Shown in pieces: positions 1 through 8,630 of a DNA stretch of 64,000 bases (position 1 is the first letter of the stretch; each line of letters begins with the position of its first letter). The position numbers and the translations under genes are program-made. A model generated the notes under the pieces. The model ran no database searches. It was not told where the DNA came from and saw nothing but the letters and a program-made list of their open reading frames with translations. The stretch spans positions 452,710 to 516,709 of the forward strand of contig JAXMDB010000002.1 of NCBI GenBank assembly GCA_046348995.1, written 5' to 3'. This DNA is from JANNSX01 sp046348995. GTDB lineage: Bacteria > Pseudomonadota > Alphaproteobacteria > Rhizobiales > Hyphomicrobiaceae.

Positions 1-1047
1 ATCCTTCATGCCTTCGACTCCAAGCACCCCCTGGAAGGTGAAGGGCACGAGGATGAAGAGCACGATGCTGATCAGGCCCGAATAGAAGATCGCCTTGAAG
101 GTGTCGGTCTTGGGGTTGCGGAACTCACGCGTGTAGCAGACCGCCGTCTCGAAGGCGTAGGTCGACCACGCGGCGATGAACATGGCGCCGAGGAACAAGG
201 TCCAACCGACGTTGCCCTCCGCGCTCGGCCAATAGGGGCCGGCGACATTTGCCGAGCTGAAGCCGCCATTGATCAGCGGAACGATGCCGACCACGAACAG
301 CACGCCCATGATCAACAGACCGATCCACTTCTGCGTGCCGGCGGTGCCAATGATGCCGCGATGCTGGATCGCGAACACGATCAGCATCAGGATCGTACCG
401 ATGACGAAAGTCGAGTTGAAGTTGAGGGTGCCGAGACCGGGAATGGTGAAGCTCAGCATGTTGAAAGACTGGAGCGAGGGCGTCAGAGCCGCGACGCCAT
501 CCTGGGCGAGCAATGCCGCGACCGCGTCTTTCGCCGTTTTGCCTGCATTCGCCGCGTCGGCGAGCCACTCCGTCACGCGTGGCGAGTTCTCGGCGATTGT
601 GGCGGCATTGGCGGTCATCCAGGCCTTGACGGCCTCGGAGTCGGCGCCGGGGATCGGAGCGACGGCGTTGAGGATGTAGCCGGCTGCGATGGCGCAGCCG
701 AGCGAGAGCACCGGCGACCAGGCGAACCAATTACACCATACCGACAGCGGCGCGATGAACTTCGAGTAGCGCAGCCACGCGGTCGCGCCGTACACGGAGG
801 CACCACCCGACTTGTTGAGATGGATGCCGGCAATCTCTGCGTAGGTGAAGGATTGCAGGAAGCCCATGATCACGGATAACGCCCACACGACCCAGGCGAG
901 ATTACCCGCTGTGCCGGCGATGCCGCCGATCGAGAACAAGACGAGAGCAGGCACGCCACTCGCCACCCAGAACGCGCCTTTCCAGTCGATGGCGCGTATG
1001 AGCTCGCCACTGCCGCCGGAGCTGGCGGTCGTCGTTGCATTGGCCAT
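1..1047 (-). CDS. APC-superfamily amino acid/polyamine permease (C-terminus cut by window edge)
   Basis: Secondary transporter of the inner membrane, probably moving an amino acid or amine with a proton. The frame is open from the ATG at 1047 to the window edge, giving 349 residues. A GGAGGAC ribosome site lies just upstream. TM1 (about 26-48) carries the glycine-rich GGIAGTAGN stretch expected in TM1 of APC carriers, and further hydrophobic segments follow at about 50-70, 98-130, 205-228, 240-260, 285-305 and 325-345. Unusual is a long hydrophilic, Ala/Asp-rich loop at about 131-198 between two membrane segments. Substrate cannot be told. It is divergent from the DmpA-type peptidase gene, which could produce amino acids for it, but that link is inference. 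Confidence 0.82.
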   Translation of the reverse strand, partial: MANATTTASSGGSGELIRAIDWKGAFWVASGVPALVLFSIGGIAGTAGNLAWVVWALSVIMGFLQSFTYAEIAGIHLNKSGGASVYGATAWLRYSKFIAPLSVWCNWFAWSPVLSLGCAIAAGYILNAVAPIPGADSEAVKAWMTANAATIAENSPRVTEWLADAANAGKTAKDAVAALLAQDGVAALTPSLQSFNMLSFTIPGLGTLNFNSTFVIGTILMLIVFAIQHRGIIGTAGTQKWIGLLIMGVLFVVGIVPLINGGFSSANVAGPYWPSAEGNVGWTLFLGAMFIAAWSTYAFETAVCYTREFRNPKTDTFKAIFYSGLISIVLFILVPFTFQGVLGVEGMKD

Positions 1048-1371
1048 TGTTTCGTCCTCCCGAAAAAGGGCCCAACTGTTTCCAAGTTGTGCCGGGAGGA
1101 CCTTTCTGACTTCAGGAGCGAACGCCGGCGGGAGGACACAGGCTTCCCGTCCGGTCCCGACCGCACGCGGCCAGGCTCTTCCCCGTTCGACCCACGACCT
1201 GGCCCCCCGACCACGGTCCTTCCGGAATCGACGAGACCGTTGAGCGGCCACGACGATACCGGCCTGCCGAGCTGGGTTGTTGTGTTCGAGTTTCCCGAGC
1301 TCGCCTCAATTTGATAGCACTCGGCGGAGTGACAAAGCAATCTATCGCATCGCATTCTGGAGGTTGAAGCC
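1048..1371. other. Divergent intergenic region, no gene seen
   Basis: This 324-bp gap lies between the divergent permease and peptidase genes, so it must hold both promoters. I see no convincing coding sequence. A short hairpin, CACTC-GGCG-GAGTG, at about 1319-1332 lies some 40 bp before the peptidase start and could be a protein site. No clear -35/-10 pair can be assigned by eye. Confidence 0.4.
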
Positions 1372-2469
1372 ATGCCGAAGCTGCGCGGCCGAGCGCTGGG
1401 TCTGCCGTTTCCTGGGCGAGCAGGATCGCACAACGCCATCACGGACGTGCCGGGCGTCGGGGTCGGTTTTTCGACGCTCGTCAGTGGTGGTCCAGCCGTG
1501 GACCCGCAGATTCGCACGGGGGTGACCGCCATCGTCCCTCGTCTCGGCGACGTCGAGCCCGCCCCCGTCTGGGCGGGCTTTCATGCCCTCAACGGCAACG
1601 GCGAGATGACGGGTACGCACTGGATCGAGGATGGTGGCTACTTCATCGGCCCGGTCTGCATCACCAATACGCATTCCGTCGGCATCGTGCATCATGCTGC
1701 AGTGCGGTGGACGATCGACACCTATGCCAAGGAGTGGCGGAGCGGCCATGTCTGGGCGATGCCGGTCGTCGCCGAGACCTACGATGGCGTGCTCTCCGAT
1801 ATCAACGGCCTGCACGTGACCGAAGCGATGGCGCGTGAGGCGATCGACTCCGCGCGCGGCGGCCCGGTCGCCGAGGGCAATGTCGGCGGCGGCACCGGCA
1901 TGATCGCCTACGAGTTCAAGGGCGGCACGGGCACCTCGTCACGCCTCGTCGATATCGACGGTAAGGGCTATACGGTCGGGGCCCTCGTGCAGGCCAATCA
2001 CGGCCGCCGCGACTGGCTGACGGTCCTCGGCGTGCCCGTCGGCAAGCATCTGCAGAACAACAAAATGCGGGAGAGCAAGGAGCAGGGCTCGATCATCGTC
2101 GTGGTGGCGACCGACCTACCGATGCTGCCGCATCAGCTCCGCCGGGTCGCCAAGCGCGCCTCGATCGGCATCGGCCGGGGTGGCACGGTCGGCGGCAACG
2201 GCTCGGGCGACATTTTCCTCGCCTTCTCGACGGCCAATCGCATGGCGATGCCCGAGCTCGCGCCGGCGCACCTCGCGTTCCAGGCCATCAACGACGATGT
2301 CTTCGATCCGATCTATCAGGCCGCTGTCGAGAGTATCGAGGAAGCGGTCGTGAACGCCATGCTGGCGGCCGAGGATACGCCGACGGTGAAACCTGCCGGC
2401 CTCGTCTGCAAGGCGATCGGCCATGCCGAGCTGATGGATGTCATGCGACGCTACGGCCGCGGGGGCTGA
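1372..2469 (+). CDS. P1-family (DmpA/BapA, S58) aminopeptidase
   Basis: An N-terminal-nucleophile hydrolase that removes N-terminal residues, in known members D-Ala or beta-amino acids, from short peptides or amides. It is 365 residues, the usual family length. The N-terminal NAITDVPGVGVGF block and the EGNVGGGTGM block near 170-180 are family signatures. The autoprocessing site is GGNGSGDIFLAF; family knowledge puts cleavage before the serine (Ser278 here), which then becomes the N-terminal nucleophile of the small subunit. The start is set by GGAGG 8 bp before the ATG. No signal peptide is visible, so it is probably cytoplasmic. D- versus beta-peptidase specificity cannot be read from sequence. 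Confidence 0.9.
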   Translation: MPKLRGRALGLPFPGRAGSHNAITDVPGVGVGFSTLVSGGPAVDPQIRTGVTAIVPRLGDVEPAPVWAGFHALNGNGEMTGTHWIEDGGYFIGPVCITNTHSVGIVHHAAVRWTIDTYAKEWRSGHVWAMPVVAETYDGVLSDINGLHVTEAMAREAIDSARGGPVAEGNVGGGTGMIAYEFKGGTGTSSRLVDIDGKGYTVGALVQANHGRRDWLTVLGVPVGKHLQNNKMRESKEQGSIIVVVATDLPMLPHQLRRVAKRASIGIGRGGTVGGNGSGDIFLAFSTANRMAMPELAPAHLAFQAINDDVFDPIYQAAVESIEEAVVNAMLAAEDTPTVKPAGLVCKAIGHAELMDVMRRYGRGG

Positions 2470-2584
2470 TCGGGCCGTGTCAAGGCGCGCCGAGGCGACT
2501 TTCCCCATTCCAGTGCCGGCAAAAGCGCCGTAGTCTAGCTGAGCGCCCCAGTCCTGGGAGCCGTATCCGAGGAGTTTGCCAACG

Positions 2585-3025
2585 ATGACCGCAAAATACG
2601 CCGGAGGGTGCAAGCACGTGCACGTCACGGCTTCCGCCGAGCCGATCGACAATCACGAGTGCCACTGCAACGTCTGCAAGTCGGTGACGAAGCAGCACAC
2701 GACGCACGTCGCGTTCTTCAAATACGCGGATCTGAATGTCGATCATCCCGAGAAGATCAAGCGGGTGCCGTTCAACGCCAACAATCCGAACGGTCCGCTC
2801 GAGATCTGCGTATGCAGCGATTGCGGTGCGGCCTTGATGCTCGACGACAAGCAGCATCGCATCCGCGTCGCGGTTCCCAACATCATGGGCTACGACGACG
2901 CCAAGTTCCCGAAGGCGACCTATCACGCGTTCTGGGACGAGACGAAGGGCTATGCGAAGCCGTCCGATGGCCGGCCGGTATACGAAGGGCTGCGGCCGGA
3001 GTTCGTCTGGCCCAAAGGCGTCTGA
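2585..3025 (+). CDS. GFA/CENP-V fold zinc protein (glutathione-dependent formaldehyde-activating family)
   Basis: A 146-residue zinc-binding protein of the Gfa fold. The founding member promotes S-hydroxymethylglutathione formation, but most relatives have no tested activity. Visible metal ligands are C26, C28 and C31 (CHCNVC) and C77/C80 (CVCSDCG). The first family motif, normally G-x-C-x-C, is GGCKH here, so the second cysteine is His11. That may keep zinc binding but alters the canonical site. The start is the ATG at 2585, preceded by GAGGAG at good spacing; an in-frame TTG at 2576 is possible. It stands alone between a peptidase and a convergent transporter. Confidence 0.82.
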   Translation: MTAKYAGGCKHVHVTASAEPIDNHECHCNVCKSVTKQHTTHVAFFKYADLNVDHPEKIKRVPFNANNPNGPLEICVCSDCGAALMLDDKQHRIRVAVPNIMGYDDAKFPKATYHAFWDETKGYAKPSDGRPVYEGLRPEFVWPKGV

Positions 3026-3097
3026 TCGAGGCCATGCTCTGCGGTCGAGGATGGCGAGCCGTGTCTCGCCATCTCTCGCTGCGGTTTCGATTGCGGC

Positions 3098-4015
3098 CTA
3101 CCGAGCGGCCGCCTTGCGCGTCGCCAAACCGACACCGAGCGCCGCCAGCACGAATCCGGCCCAGGCGAGCGGCGGCATGACCTCGCCGATCATGGCCCAG
3201 GCGATGAGAGCGGCCAGCGGCGGCACGAGGAACAGCAGGGCCGAGACGCGCGAGGCTTCGCCGCGACGGATCATCGCCAGCAGCAGCGTGATGGCGATGA
3301 GCGAGTTGCCGATCACGAGATAGGCGAGCGCGCCCAAGAACTCGAGATCCCAAGCCACGCGGTAGGTCTCCATCGACAGTGCGACCGGTGTCAGCACCGC
3401 GAACCCCACGCTGTATTGCAGCGCGTTGCTGACGAGCGGATGTGCGCTGACGCCGAAGCGCTTCTCGTAAATCGTCGCTCCCGACATGGCGAACAGGGCG
3501 GCGAACGCGCCGAGAAGCGGCAAGTGGCTGCTGCTCTCGACCGCCGATTTGGAGAGGATGACGAGGGCGGCGCCGGCGAGGCCGAGCATCAGCCCGATCC
3601 ACCGCCAGATCGTCACGCGCTCGGCGATGAACAGGGGCGCGAGAATGCCGACGACGATCGGCTGCAGCGAGACGATGAGCGCCATAGCGCCGGCCGAGAT
3701 ACCGCTCGCGAACGACAGGTAGCTCACGCCGAAATAGACGCACTGAATGAGAAAACCGACGACGAGGATGTGGCCGATGTCGCGCCGGGCGGGCAGCGGT
3801 GGCCGCAAGACCAGCACCAGCGGGAGCACGATGATGAGAGCCGCGCCGAAGCGCAGCGACAGCAGCGTCATCGGCTCGACATGCCGCAGGGCGATCTTGG
3901 CGATCGCATAGCCGCCCGACCAGAGCATCAGGAAGATTGCCGGCGCGAGCAGCACGAACACGTCGTTGCCCGGCTTCGCGGGCGAGGTCGGTGGCGTGGC
4001 AGGAGCGCTCGCCAT
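3098..4015 (-). CDS. EamA/DMT-family permease
   Basis: Inner-membrane transporter of 305 residues with the two five-TM EamA repeats, of the type that exports amino acids or other metabolites. The N-terminal tail of about 22 residues is hydrophilic and Pro-rich. TM segments start near residue 23 (VFVLLAPAIFLMLWSGG) and the last ends close to the C-terminus. The start ATG lies 3 bp after the stop of the upstream 2-hydroxyacid dehydrogenase gene, so the two are almost certainly one transcript. This suggests the exported substrate relates to a 2-oxo/2-hydroxy acid, which is inference. It is one of four EamA genes in the window. Confidence 0.86.
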   Translation of the reverse strand: MASAPATPPTSPAKPGNDVFVLLAPAIFLMLWSGGYAIAKIALRHVEPMTLLSLRFGAALIIVLPLVLVLRPPLPARRDIGHILVVGFLIQCVYFGVSYLSFASGISAGAMALIVSLQPIVVGILAPLFIAERVTIWRWIGLMLGLAGAALVILSKSAVESSSHLPLLGAFAALFAMSGATIYEKRFGVSAHPLVSNALQYSVGFAVLTPVALSMETYRVAWDLEFLGALAYLVIGNSLIAITLLLAMIRRGEASRVSALLFLVPPLAALIAWAMIGEVMPPLAWAGFVLAALGVGLATRKAAAR

Positions 4016-4018
4016 CGC

Positions 4019-5011
4019 CTAACAGACCGGATAGGGCAGGGGACGGCCCTCGAAATGCGCCTCGATGTTGGCGAGCGCTTCGAGGCCCATCTCGGTGCGG
4101 GCCTCGATCGTCTGCGAGCCCATGTGCGGCAGGAGAAAGACGTTGTCGAGCGCGAGGTAGCCCGCGTTGATCTTGGGCTCGCCCTCGAACACGTCGAGAC
4201 CGGCGTAGCCGACTTGGCCGGACCGCAGTGCCGCAATCAGCGCTGCATCGTCGACGAGATCGCCGCGCGCTGTATTGACGAGGACGGCGCCCGGCTTCAA
4301 ACGCCCGAGCAGATCGGCGTTGACGATGCGCCGTGTCTCCGGTGTCGACGGCGCATTGATCGACAGGACGTCCGATACCGCGGCAAGGCTTTCTAGCGTC
4401 GGATGATAGATCGCCCCTTGCGCCTCGGTCTCAGGCAACTGCCGCCGATTGCAGTAGTGGATCGCCATGTCGAAGCCGCGCGCGCGCTTTGCGAGCGCCT
4501 TGCCGATGCGGCCCATGCCAAAGATGCCGAGCACCTTGCCGTCGAGGCGCCGGCCGAGCATGAAGGTCGGGATGAAGCTTGTCCAAGCGCCATCGCGGAT
4601 GAGCTTTTCGCCTTCGGGTGCGCGGCGGGCGGCGCCGAGGATGAGCAGCATGGCGATCTCGGCCGTCGCCGTCGTCACGCCGTGCGGCGCATTGCCGACG
4701 CGGAGGCCTTTCGCGCGCGCCGCCTCGACATCGATATGGTCGAGGCCGACGGAGAAGGTCGAAACGATCTCGAAGCGCCGGGGCAAGCCGTCGATCAAGC
4801 CGCGCGTGAGCTTGTCGGGCACGCAGATGAGGGCGCCGTCGGCATCGGCGAGGAGGCTTGCGAGCTCCGCCGGCGAATATTGATGATCGTCCGCATTGAG
4901 CGACACGTCGAAGCGCGCAGCCGCCCGCTCGATGACCTTGTCGGGCAGCTTGCGGGTGATGATGATGCGCTTGGCCACGTCGCCGCCCTTCTGGTGTCGC
5001 CGCTCTGACAT
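4019..5011 (-). CDS. D-isomer-specific 2-hydroxyacid dehydrogenase (glyoxylate/hydroxypyruvate reductase type)
   Basis: NAD(P)-dependent cytoplasmic oxidoreductase interconverting a 2-oxoacid and its D-2-hydroxyacid. Visible are the Rossmann motif GIFGMGRIG, the substrate/catalytic Arg in NTARGDLVDD, the Glu in DVFEGEP and the catalytic His in LLPHMGS, in the expected order. The N-terminal start is uncertain: ATG at 5011, an earlier ATG at 5035, or GTG at 4978, which gives a classic MAKRIIITRKLP N-terminus after an AAGGGCGG stretch. None has a decisive ribosome site. The stop is 3 bp before the EamA permease start. Preferred substrate (glyoxylate, hydroxypyruvate, phenylpyruvate) cannot be decided here. 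Confidence 0.88.
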   Translation of the reverse strand: MSERRHQKGGDVAKRIIITRKLPDKVIERAAARFDVSLNADDHQYSPAELASLLADADGALICVPDKLTRGLIDGLPRRFEIVSTFSVGLDHIDVEAARAKGLRVGNAPHGVTTATAEIAMLLILGAARRAPEGEKLIRDGAWTSFIPTFMLGRRLDGKVLGIFGMGRIGKALAKRARGFDMAIHYCNRRQLPETEAQGAIYHPTLESLAAVSDVLSINAPSTPETRRIVNADLLGRLKPGAVLVNTARGDLVDDAALIAALRSGQVGYAGLDVFEGEPKINAGYLALDNVFLLPHMGSQTIEARTEMGLEALANIEAHFEGRPLPYPVC

Positions 5012-5158
5012 GCCCGACGCCGTCCGCTCTGGCAAGGCGCGGCGGGGGCCGTGTCAGACCTGCATCCGGCGCAATCGGCAACGCTTTGTTCACCTTGATT
5101 GAGCACAATCGACGCGATGGCCCAAGTGGTGGGAACGGGCCTTTCAAGGACGTGCGCG

Positions 5159-5533
5159 ATGCGCGGGATTGTGCTGATCGTCGCCCTGCTAGCGGCGACG
5201 AAGGTCGGCTACCAGGAATATGCCGAGCGCTCGGCTCTGACCGAGGTGCTGCTCAATACCTATCGCCAGGACGCCGCGGACGCCTGCCGTCGCGAGGCGG
5301 AGCAGCGCAACTTCCGGATGGCCGATTGGGCCTGGTCGGCGCCCAAGGATATCCGTATCTCGATCGGCCGCTCGAGCGATGGCGAGGGTGAGCCCTATTG
5401 GCAGCTCGGCGCGACGCTGCTGTCGCCCGCGCCGCGCGATCCCTTCGTGGTGCTGGTTGCAGACAAGGACCCCTACCAGATCGTCTGTGACTACGACATC
5501 GTCCGTCAGCTCGCCACGATCAATCGGCTCTGA
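5159..5533 (+). CDS. Small protein with N-terminal signal anchor, function unknown
   Basis: A 124-residue protein that I do not recognise. A hydrophobic N-terminus (MRGIVLIVALLAATKVGYQEY) suggests a signal peptide or single membrane anchor; the rest is soluble with two cysteines in the mature part (in ADACRREA and IVCDYDIV) that could form a disulfide in the periplasm. The ATG at 5159 has AAGGA six bases upstream; weaker in-frame starts exist at 5117 (ATG) and 5099 (TTG). It is divergent from the dehydrogenase/EamA operon and followed 80 bp later by a second EamA gene. Confidence 0.6.
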   Translation: MRGIVLIVALLAATKVGYQEYAERSALTEVLLNTYRQDAADACRREAEQRNFRMADWAWSAPKDIRISIGRSSDGEGEPYWQLGATLLSPAPRDPFVVLVADKDPYQIVCDYDIVRQLATINRL

Positions 5534-5615
5534 TCCGAGCTGGGTGCCGGTTGCTTGCCCATCGGCCGGGGACGTGCTTGGTGACGCTCATCTCCCGATT
5601 TGAGCGCCCGATCCG

Positions 5616-6515
5616 ATGTCCGAGCCTGCATCCCCGCCTGACCAGGCGCATACGCGCTGGCTTCTCGGCGTCAGCCCCGTGTTGATCGCCGCCTTCGGGA
5701 TCGGCGTGCTCAATCTCATGGACGGCACGATCAAGGAGGCGACCAGCCGCTATCCGGCGATCGAGGTGGCGTTCCTGCGATTTGTCGTCGGCGCGGCGAT
5801 ATCGCTCGCCGTCGTTCTGGCAACGCGGACCGGGTGGCCGACGTGGGATGCGATTCGCGCCAACGGGTTGCGATCCATGCTCGTCGCCATGACGGCGACG
5901 CTGTTCTTCTACGCGCTCTCGGTGCTGCCGCTGATCGATGCCATCGGCGTCTCGTTCACGTCGCCGTTCTTCGTCGTGCTGTTCGGTGCGCTGATGCTTG
6001 GCGAGCGGCTGGATGCTCGTATCTGGCTCGCGCTGGGGTTGGGTCTCGCGGGCATGCTGATCATCCTCGGCGGCCAGCTCGGGCAATCGACCTACACGGA
6101 TGCGGCCTGGATCGGGGCACTCGCCGCCGTCGGCTCGACTCTCTCCTATGCGCTCTCGATGGTTTTGCTTCGGGCCCGCGCCCGCAAGGATCCGCTGCTC
6201 ATTATCGTCCTCATGCACAGCCTCGGACCGGGCCTCATTCTGGCAGCGCCTGCGCTGTGGGTCTGGGTGCCGGTGTCGGGGCCCGATCTGCTGTTGTTCT
6301 TCGCGATGGGCGGGCTCGGCTTCGTCGGCCATCTGGCGCTCGGGCTTGCCTTCTCGCGGGCGGAAGCCGCCTGGCTTGCGCCCGTCGAGTTCACGGCGCT
6401 GGTCTGGGGCTCGCTCATCGGCTTCTTCGCCTTCGGCGAGGTGCCGGGCCTGTTCACGCTCGCGGGCACGGCCTTGATCGTGCTCGGCACGATCTTGAAC
6501 AGCCGCCGGCGCTGA
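5616..6515 (+). CDS. EamA/DMT-family permease
   Basis: Ten-TM inner-membrane permease of 299 residues with two EamA domains. The N-terminal 15 residues are polar, followed by hydrophobic segments beginning with LLGVSPVLIAAFGIGVLNLMD. The block VAFLRFVVGAAISL, typical of the first EamA domain, and the closing EVPGLFTLAGTALIVLGTIL, typical of the last helix pair, are clear. It shows no close similarity by eye to the other three EamA proteins here beyond the fold. No ribosome site of note. Substrate unknown. Confidence 0.85.
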   Translation: MSEPASPPDQAHTRWLLGVSPVLIAAFGIGVLNLMDGTIKEATSRYPAIEVAFLRFVVGAAISLAVVLATRTGWPTWDAIRANGLRSMLVAMTATLFFYALSVLPLIDAIGVSFTSPFFVVLFGALMLGERLDARIWLALGLGLAGMLIILGGQLGQSTYTDAAWIGALAAVGSTLSYALSMVLLRARARKDPLLIIVLMHSLGPGLILAAPALWVWVPVSGPDLLLFFAMGGLGFVGHLALGLAFSRAEAAWLAPVEFTALVWGSLIGFFAFGEVPGLFTLAGTALIVLGTILNSRRR

Positions 6516-6679
6516 GCCGTGCAAGTCCGGAGCACCGCATAATTCCGGCGTAACCATACCAAACCCTTGAGGAGCGTGATTAATTCGACCCTAAGCTCAG
6601 CGGTCGAGCATGGCGTCCGAATGAACAAATCCGTGGGCCGGCGAGGGGCCGGACACTGCGGAATGTCGGAGCCGCTGCC

Positions 6680-7270
6680 GTGCGCAACATCGTCAAGTCG
6701 GGGTTTGCCGCTGCCATTCTGTCCGTGCTCGCCGTGAGCCTCGTCGGCTGCGCTGGCGCACCTCAGACGCCCGTCGCCGGCTTCACGAGCGCGGGTGCCG
6801 CGGATCTCGGCCACGACTACCGGCTTGTCGTTGGCGACAAGATGAAGCTCGTCGTCTACGGCGAGGAAAAGCTCTCGGGCGATATCGAGGTCGGCGGCAA
6901 CGGCAACGTGGCGCTGCCTTTGGTCGGCGAGGTCGAGGCGCAGGGCGCCACCATCGACGAGCTCACCGAGCGCATTCGCGGCCGGCTGACGCAAGGTTAC
7001 CTCAAAAATCCGCGCATCACGCTCCAGATCGCCAATTTGCGCCCTATCTATGTGCATGGCGAGGTGCGCAATCCGGGCGAGTTCGCCTTCCGCAGCGGCA
7101 TGACCTTCATGGATGCCGTCGCCATGGCCGGTGGCTTCAGCTACCGGGCGGTCACGCAGACCATCTTGCTCCGCCGCGAGGGCGACGCGAACGAGCGCGA
7201 GGTGCCGATCGCGGCGGCCGGTCTTGTCATGCCCGGCGACAATATCCGCATCCCCGAGCGCTTCTTCTAA
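6680..7270 (+). CDS. Polysaccharide export outer-membrane lipoprotein (Wza/GumB/ExoF class)
   Basis: Short polysaccharide-export protein of 196 residues. The signal peptide ends in a lipobox, LVGC, so it should be an outer-membrane lipoprotein after cleavage before Cys24. The Poly_export domain (about 45-120, YRLVVGDKMKLVVYGEE) is followed by one SLBB-type domain (about 125-195, VHGEVRNPGEFAFRSGMT). It lacks the C-terminal membrane helix of full Wza and has one SLBB repeat, as in GumB-like proteins. Start is GTG with GGAG eight bases upstream. It opens the exopolysaccharide cluster and is 20 bp from the beta-barrel gene, so the two probably form the outer-membrane part of the export route. 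Confidence 0.9.
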   Translation: MRNIVKSGFAAAILSVLAVSLVGCAGAPQTPVAGFTSAGAADLGHDYRLVVGDKMKLVVYGEEKLSGDIEVGGNGNVALPLVGEVEAQGATIDELTERIRGRLTQGYLKNPRITLQIANLRPIYVHGEVRNPGEFAFRSGMTFMDAVAMAGGFSYRAVTQTILLRREGDANEREVPIAAAGLVMPGDNIRIPERFF

Positions 7271-7290
7271 AGTTGGGCGCCAAACCGCGC

Positions 7291-8622
7291 ATGGGCACTT
7301 TCCGCATCAGATATGACGGTCTCTTCGCGGCCGGGCTCGCGCTTTTTCTGTTGTCGTGGAGCAGCCCCGTGCGCGCCGGGCCGGTCGACCTGACGCAGCA
7401 GGATTTCACATCCACGCTCGCCCAGATCGAGAAGGCCGATGGCTGGTACGACGAGACCAACTATGGGGCGGCCGCCGCCGGCCTGCGCGGCAAGAAGTAT
7501 TTCCTTCCCGACGGCATCGACATGGGAAGCTATCTGCTCTTCCTCGAGGTCGGCGCCGGCACGACCTACGACGACAACATCTACGCCACACGGCAGAACC
7601 GCAAAGGCGATTTCCGCAGCGTCGGCACGGCGTCTCTTGCCGCCATTTCCCGCCTGCCGCGGCATCTGTTCAACGTCTACCTCGACGGCAGCTACGTGAA
7701 CTATGCCGACGACCCGGATGCCGACTATTTCGACGGCGCCGCACGTGCGGATTGGCGCATCGACATCGATCATGGTCATGCGCTCGGAGGCCGCTTCGCC
7801 TCGACCTATGAGCACGAGGACCGCTTGGCTCCCGAGGCGCCGCTCGAGGCGCGCGAGGCTGTGCCCGTGCTTGCGAACGAGGCCGAGATCGCCTTCACCC
7901 GCGACCAGGGCCGGCTCGGCGCCACCTTCGGGCTGGATTTCGCCGATCACGACTATTCCGATGTCGAGGCTTTCGACGGCTCGCGGATCGATCAGGACTT
8001 CCGCGATATGACGAGCTATGGGGCCTATCTCGGCCTCAACTACCGTTTTTCTCCCGGCTACAAGCTGCTCACCACGGTTCGCGCCGGCCGGGAGCTTTAT
8101 CACGATGCCGATGCCGAGTTGCGCGACGCGACCGTCTACGAGGGCAAGGTCGGTCTCGCCTTCGAGCTCTCGCCGCTCTGGCGCGCCAATGTCAGCGTCG
8201 GCTACGGCCTGGCCGACTACGATGCCGAGGAGCGCGATCGTCTGGGCGCTTTCGTGTACGACGGCCAACTCGTGTGGCTGGCGTCGCCCCTTCTGACGAT
8301 GACGCTGACGGCCGGACAATCGATCGACGAGGCGAGCTTCGGCACCGAGGGTGCGCTGATCGAAACCCACGCCGAGATCGAGGCCAAATACGAAGCCATG
8401 CGCAACCTGATGCTGACCGCGTCGCTCGGCTATGAGCGCGCCGACATCGCCAACAGTGATCGCACCGACGACATCTATACGGGCAAAATCGGCGCCGAGT
8501 ACACGATTAATAAAAATCTTCTCTTTACTATAGGCTACGAGCGCCAGGAGAGATTTTCCACCGATCTCGACTACGAGATGCAAGCAAACCGCTACATGGC
8601 GGGATTGAAAATCAAGTTCTGA
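7291..8622 (+). CDS. Outer-membrane beta-barrel protein of the exopolysaccharide cluster
   Basis: A 443-residue protein with a signal peptide (about 1-30, cleaved near PVRAG) and a long series of alternating amphipathic strands ending in Phe (MAGLKIKF), the signature of an outer-membrane barrel. Repeated pairs such as YLGLNYRFSPGYKLLTTVRAG and RANVSVGYGLADY look like adjacent strands. Relatives found next to GumB/Wza-type proteins are thought to act as the outer-membrane channel or assembly factor for the polymer; that role is inference. The ATG at 7291 is preferred because it gives a standard signal peptide; an in-frame TTG at 7273 would add six residues. The next gene starts 8 bp downstream. 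Confidence 0.8.
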   Translation: MGTFRIRYDGLFAAGLALFLLSWSSPVRAGPVDLTQQDFTSTLAQIEKADGWYDETNYGAAAAGLRGKKYFLPDGIDMGSYLLFLEVGAGTTYDDNIYATRQNRKGDFRSVGTASLAAISRLPRHLFNVYLDGSYVNYADDPDADYFDGAARADWRIDIDHGHALGGRFASTYEHEDRLAPEAPLEAREAVPVLANEAEIAFTRDQGRLGATFGLDFADHDYSDVEAFDGSRIDQDFRDMTSYGAYLGLNYRFSPGYKLLTTVRAGRELYHDADAELRDATVYEGKVGLAFELSPLWRANVSVGYGLADYDAEERDRLGAFVYDGQLVWLASPLLTMTLTAGQSIDEASFGTEGALIETHAEIEAKYEAMRNLMLTASLGYERADIANSDRTDDIYTGKIGAEYTINKNLLFTIGYERQERFSTDLDYEMQANRYMAGLKIKF

Positions 8623-8630
8623 AGAGAAAC

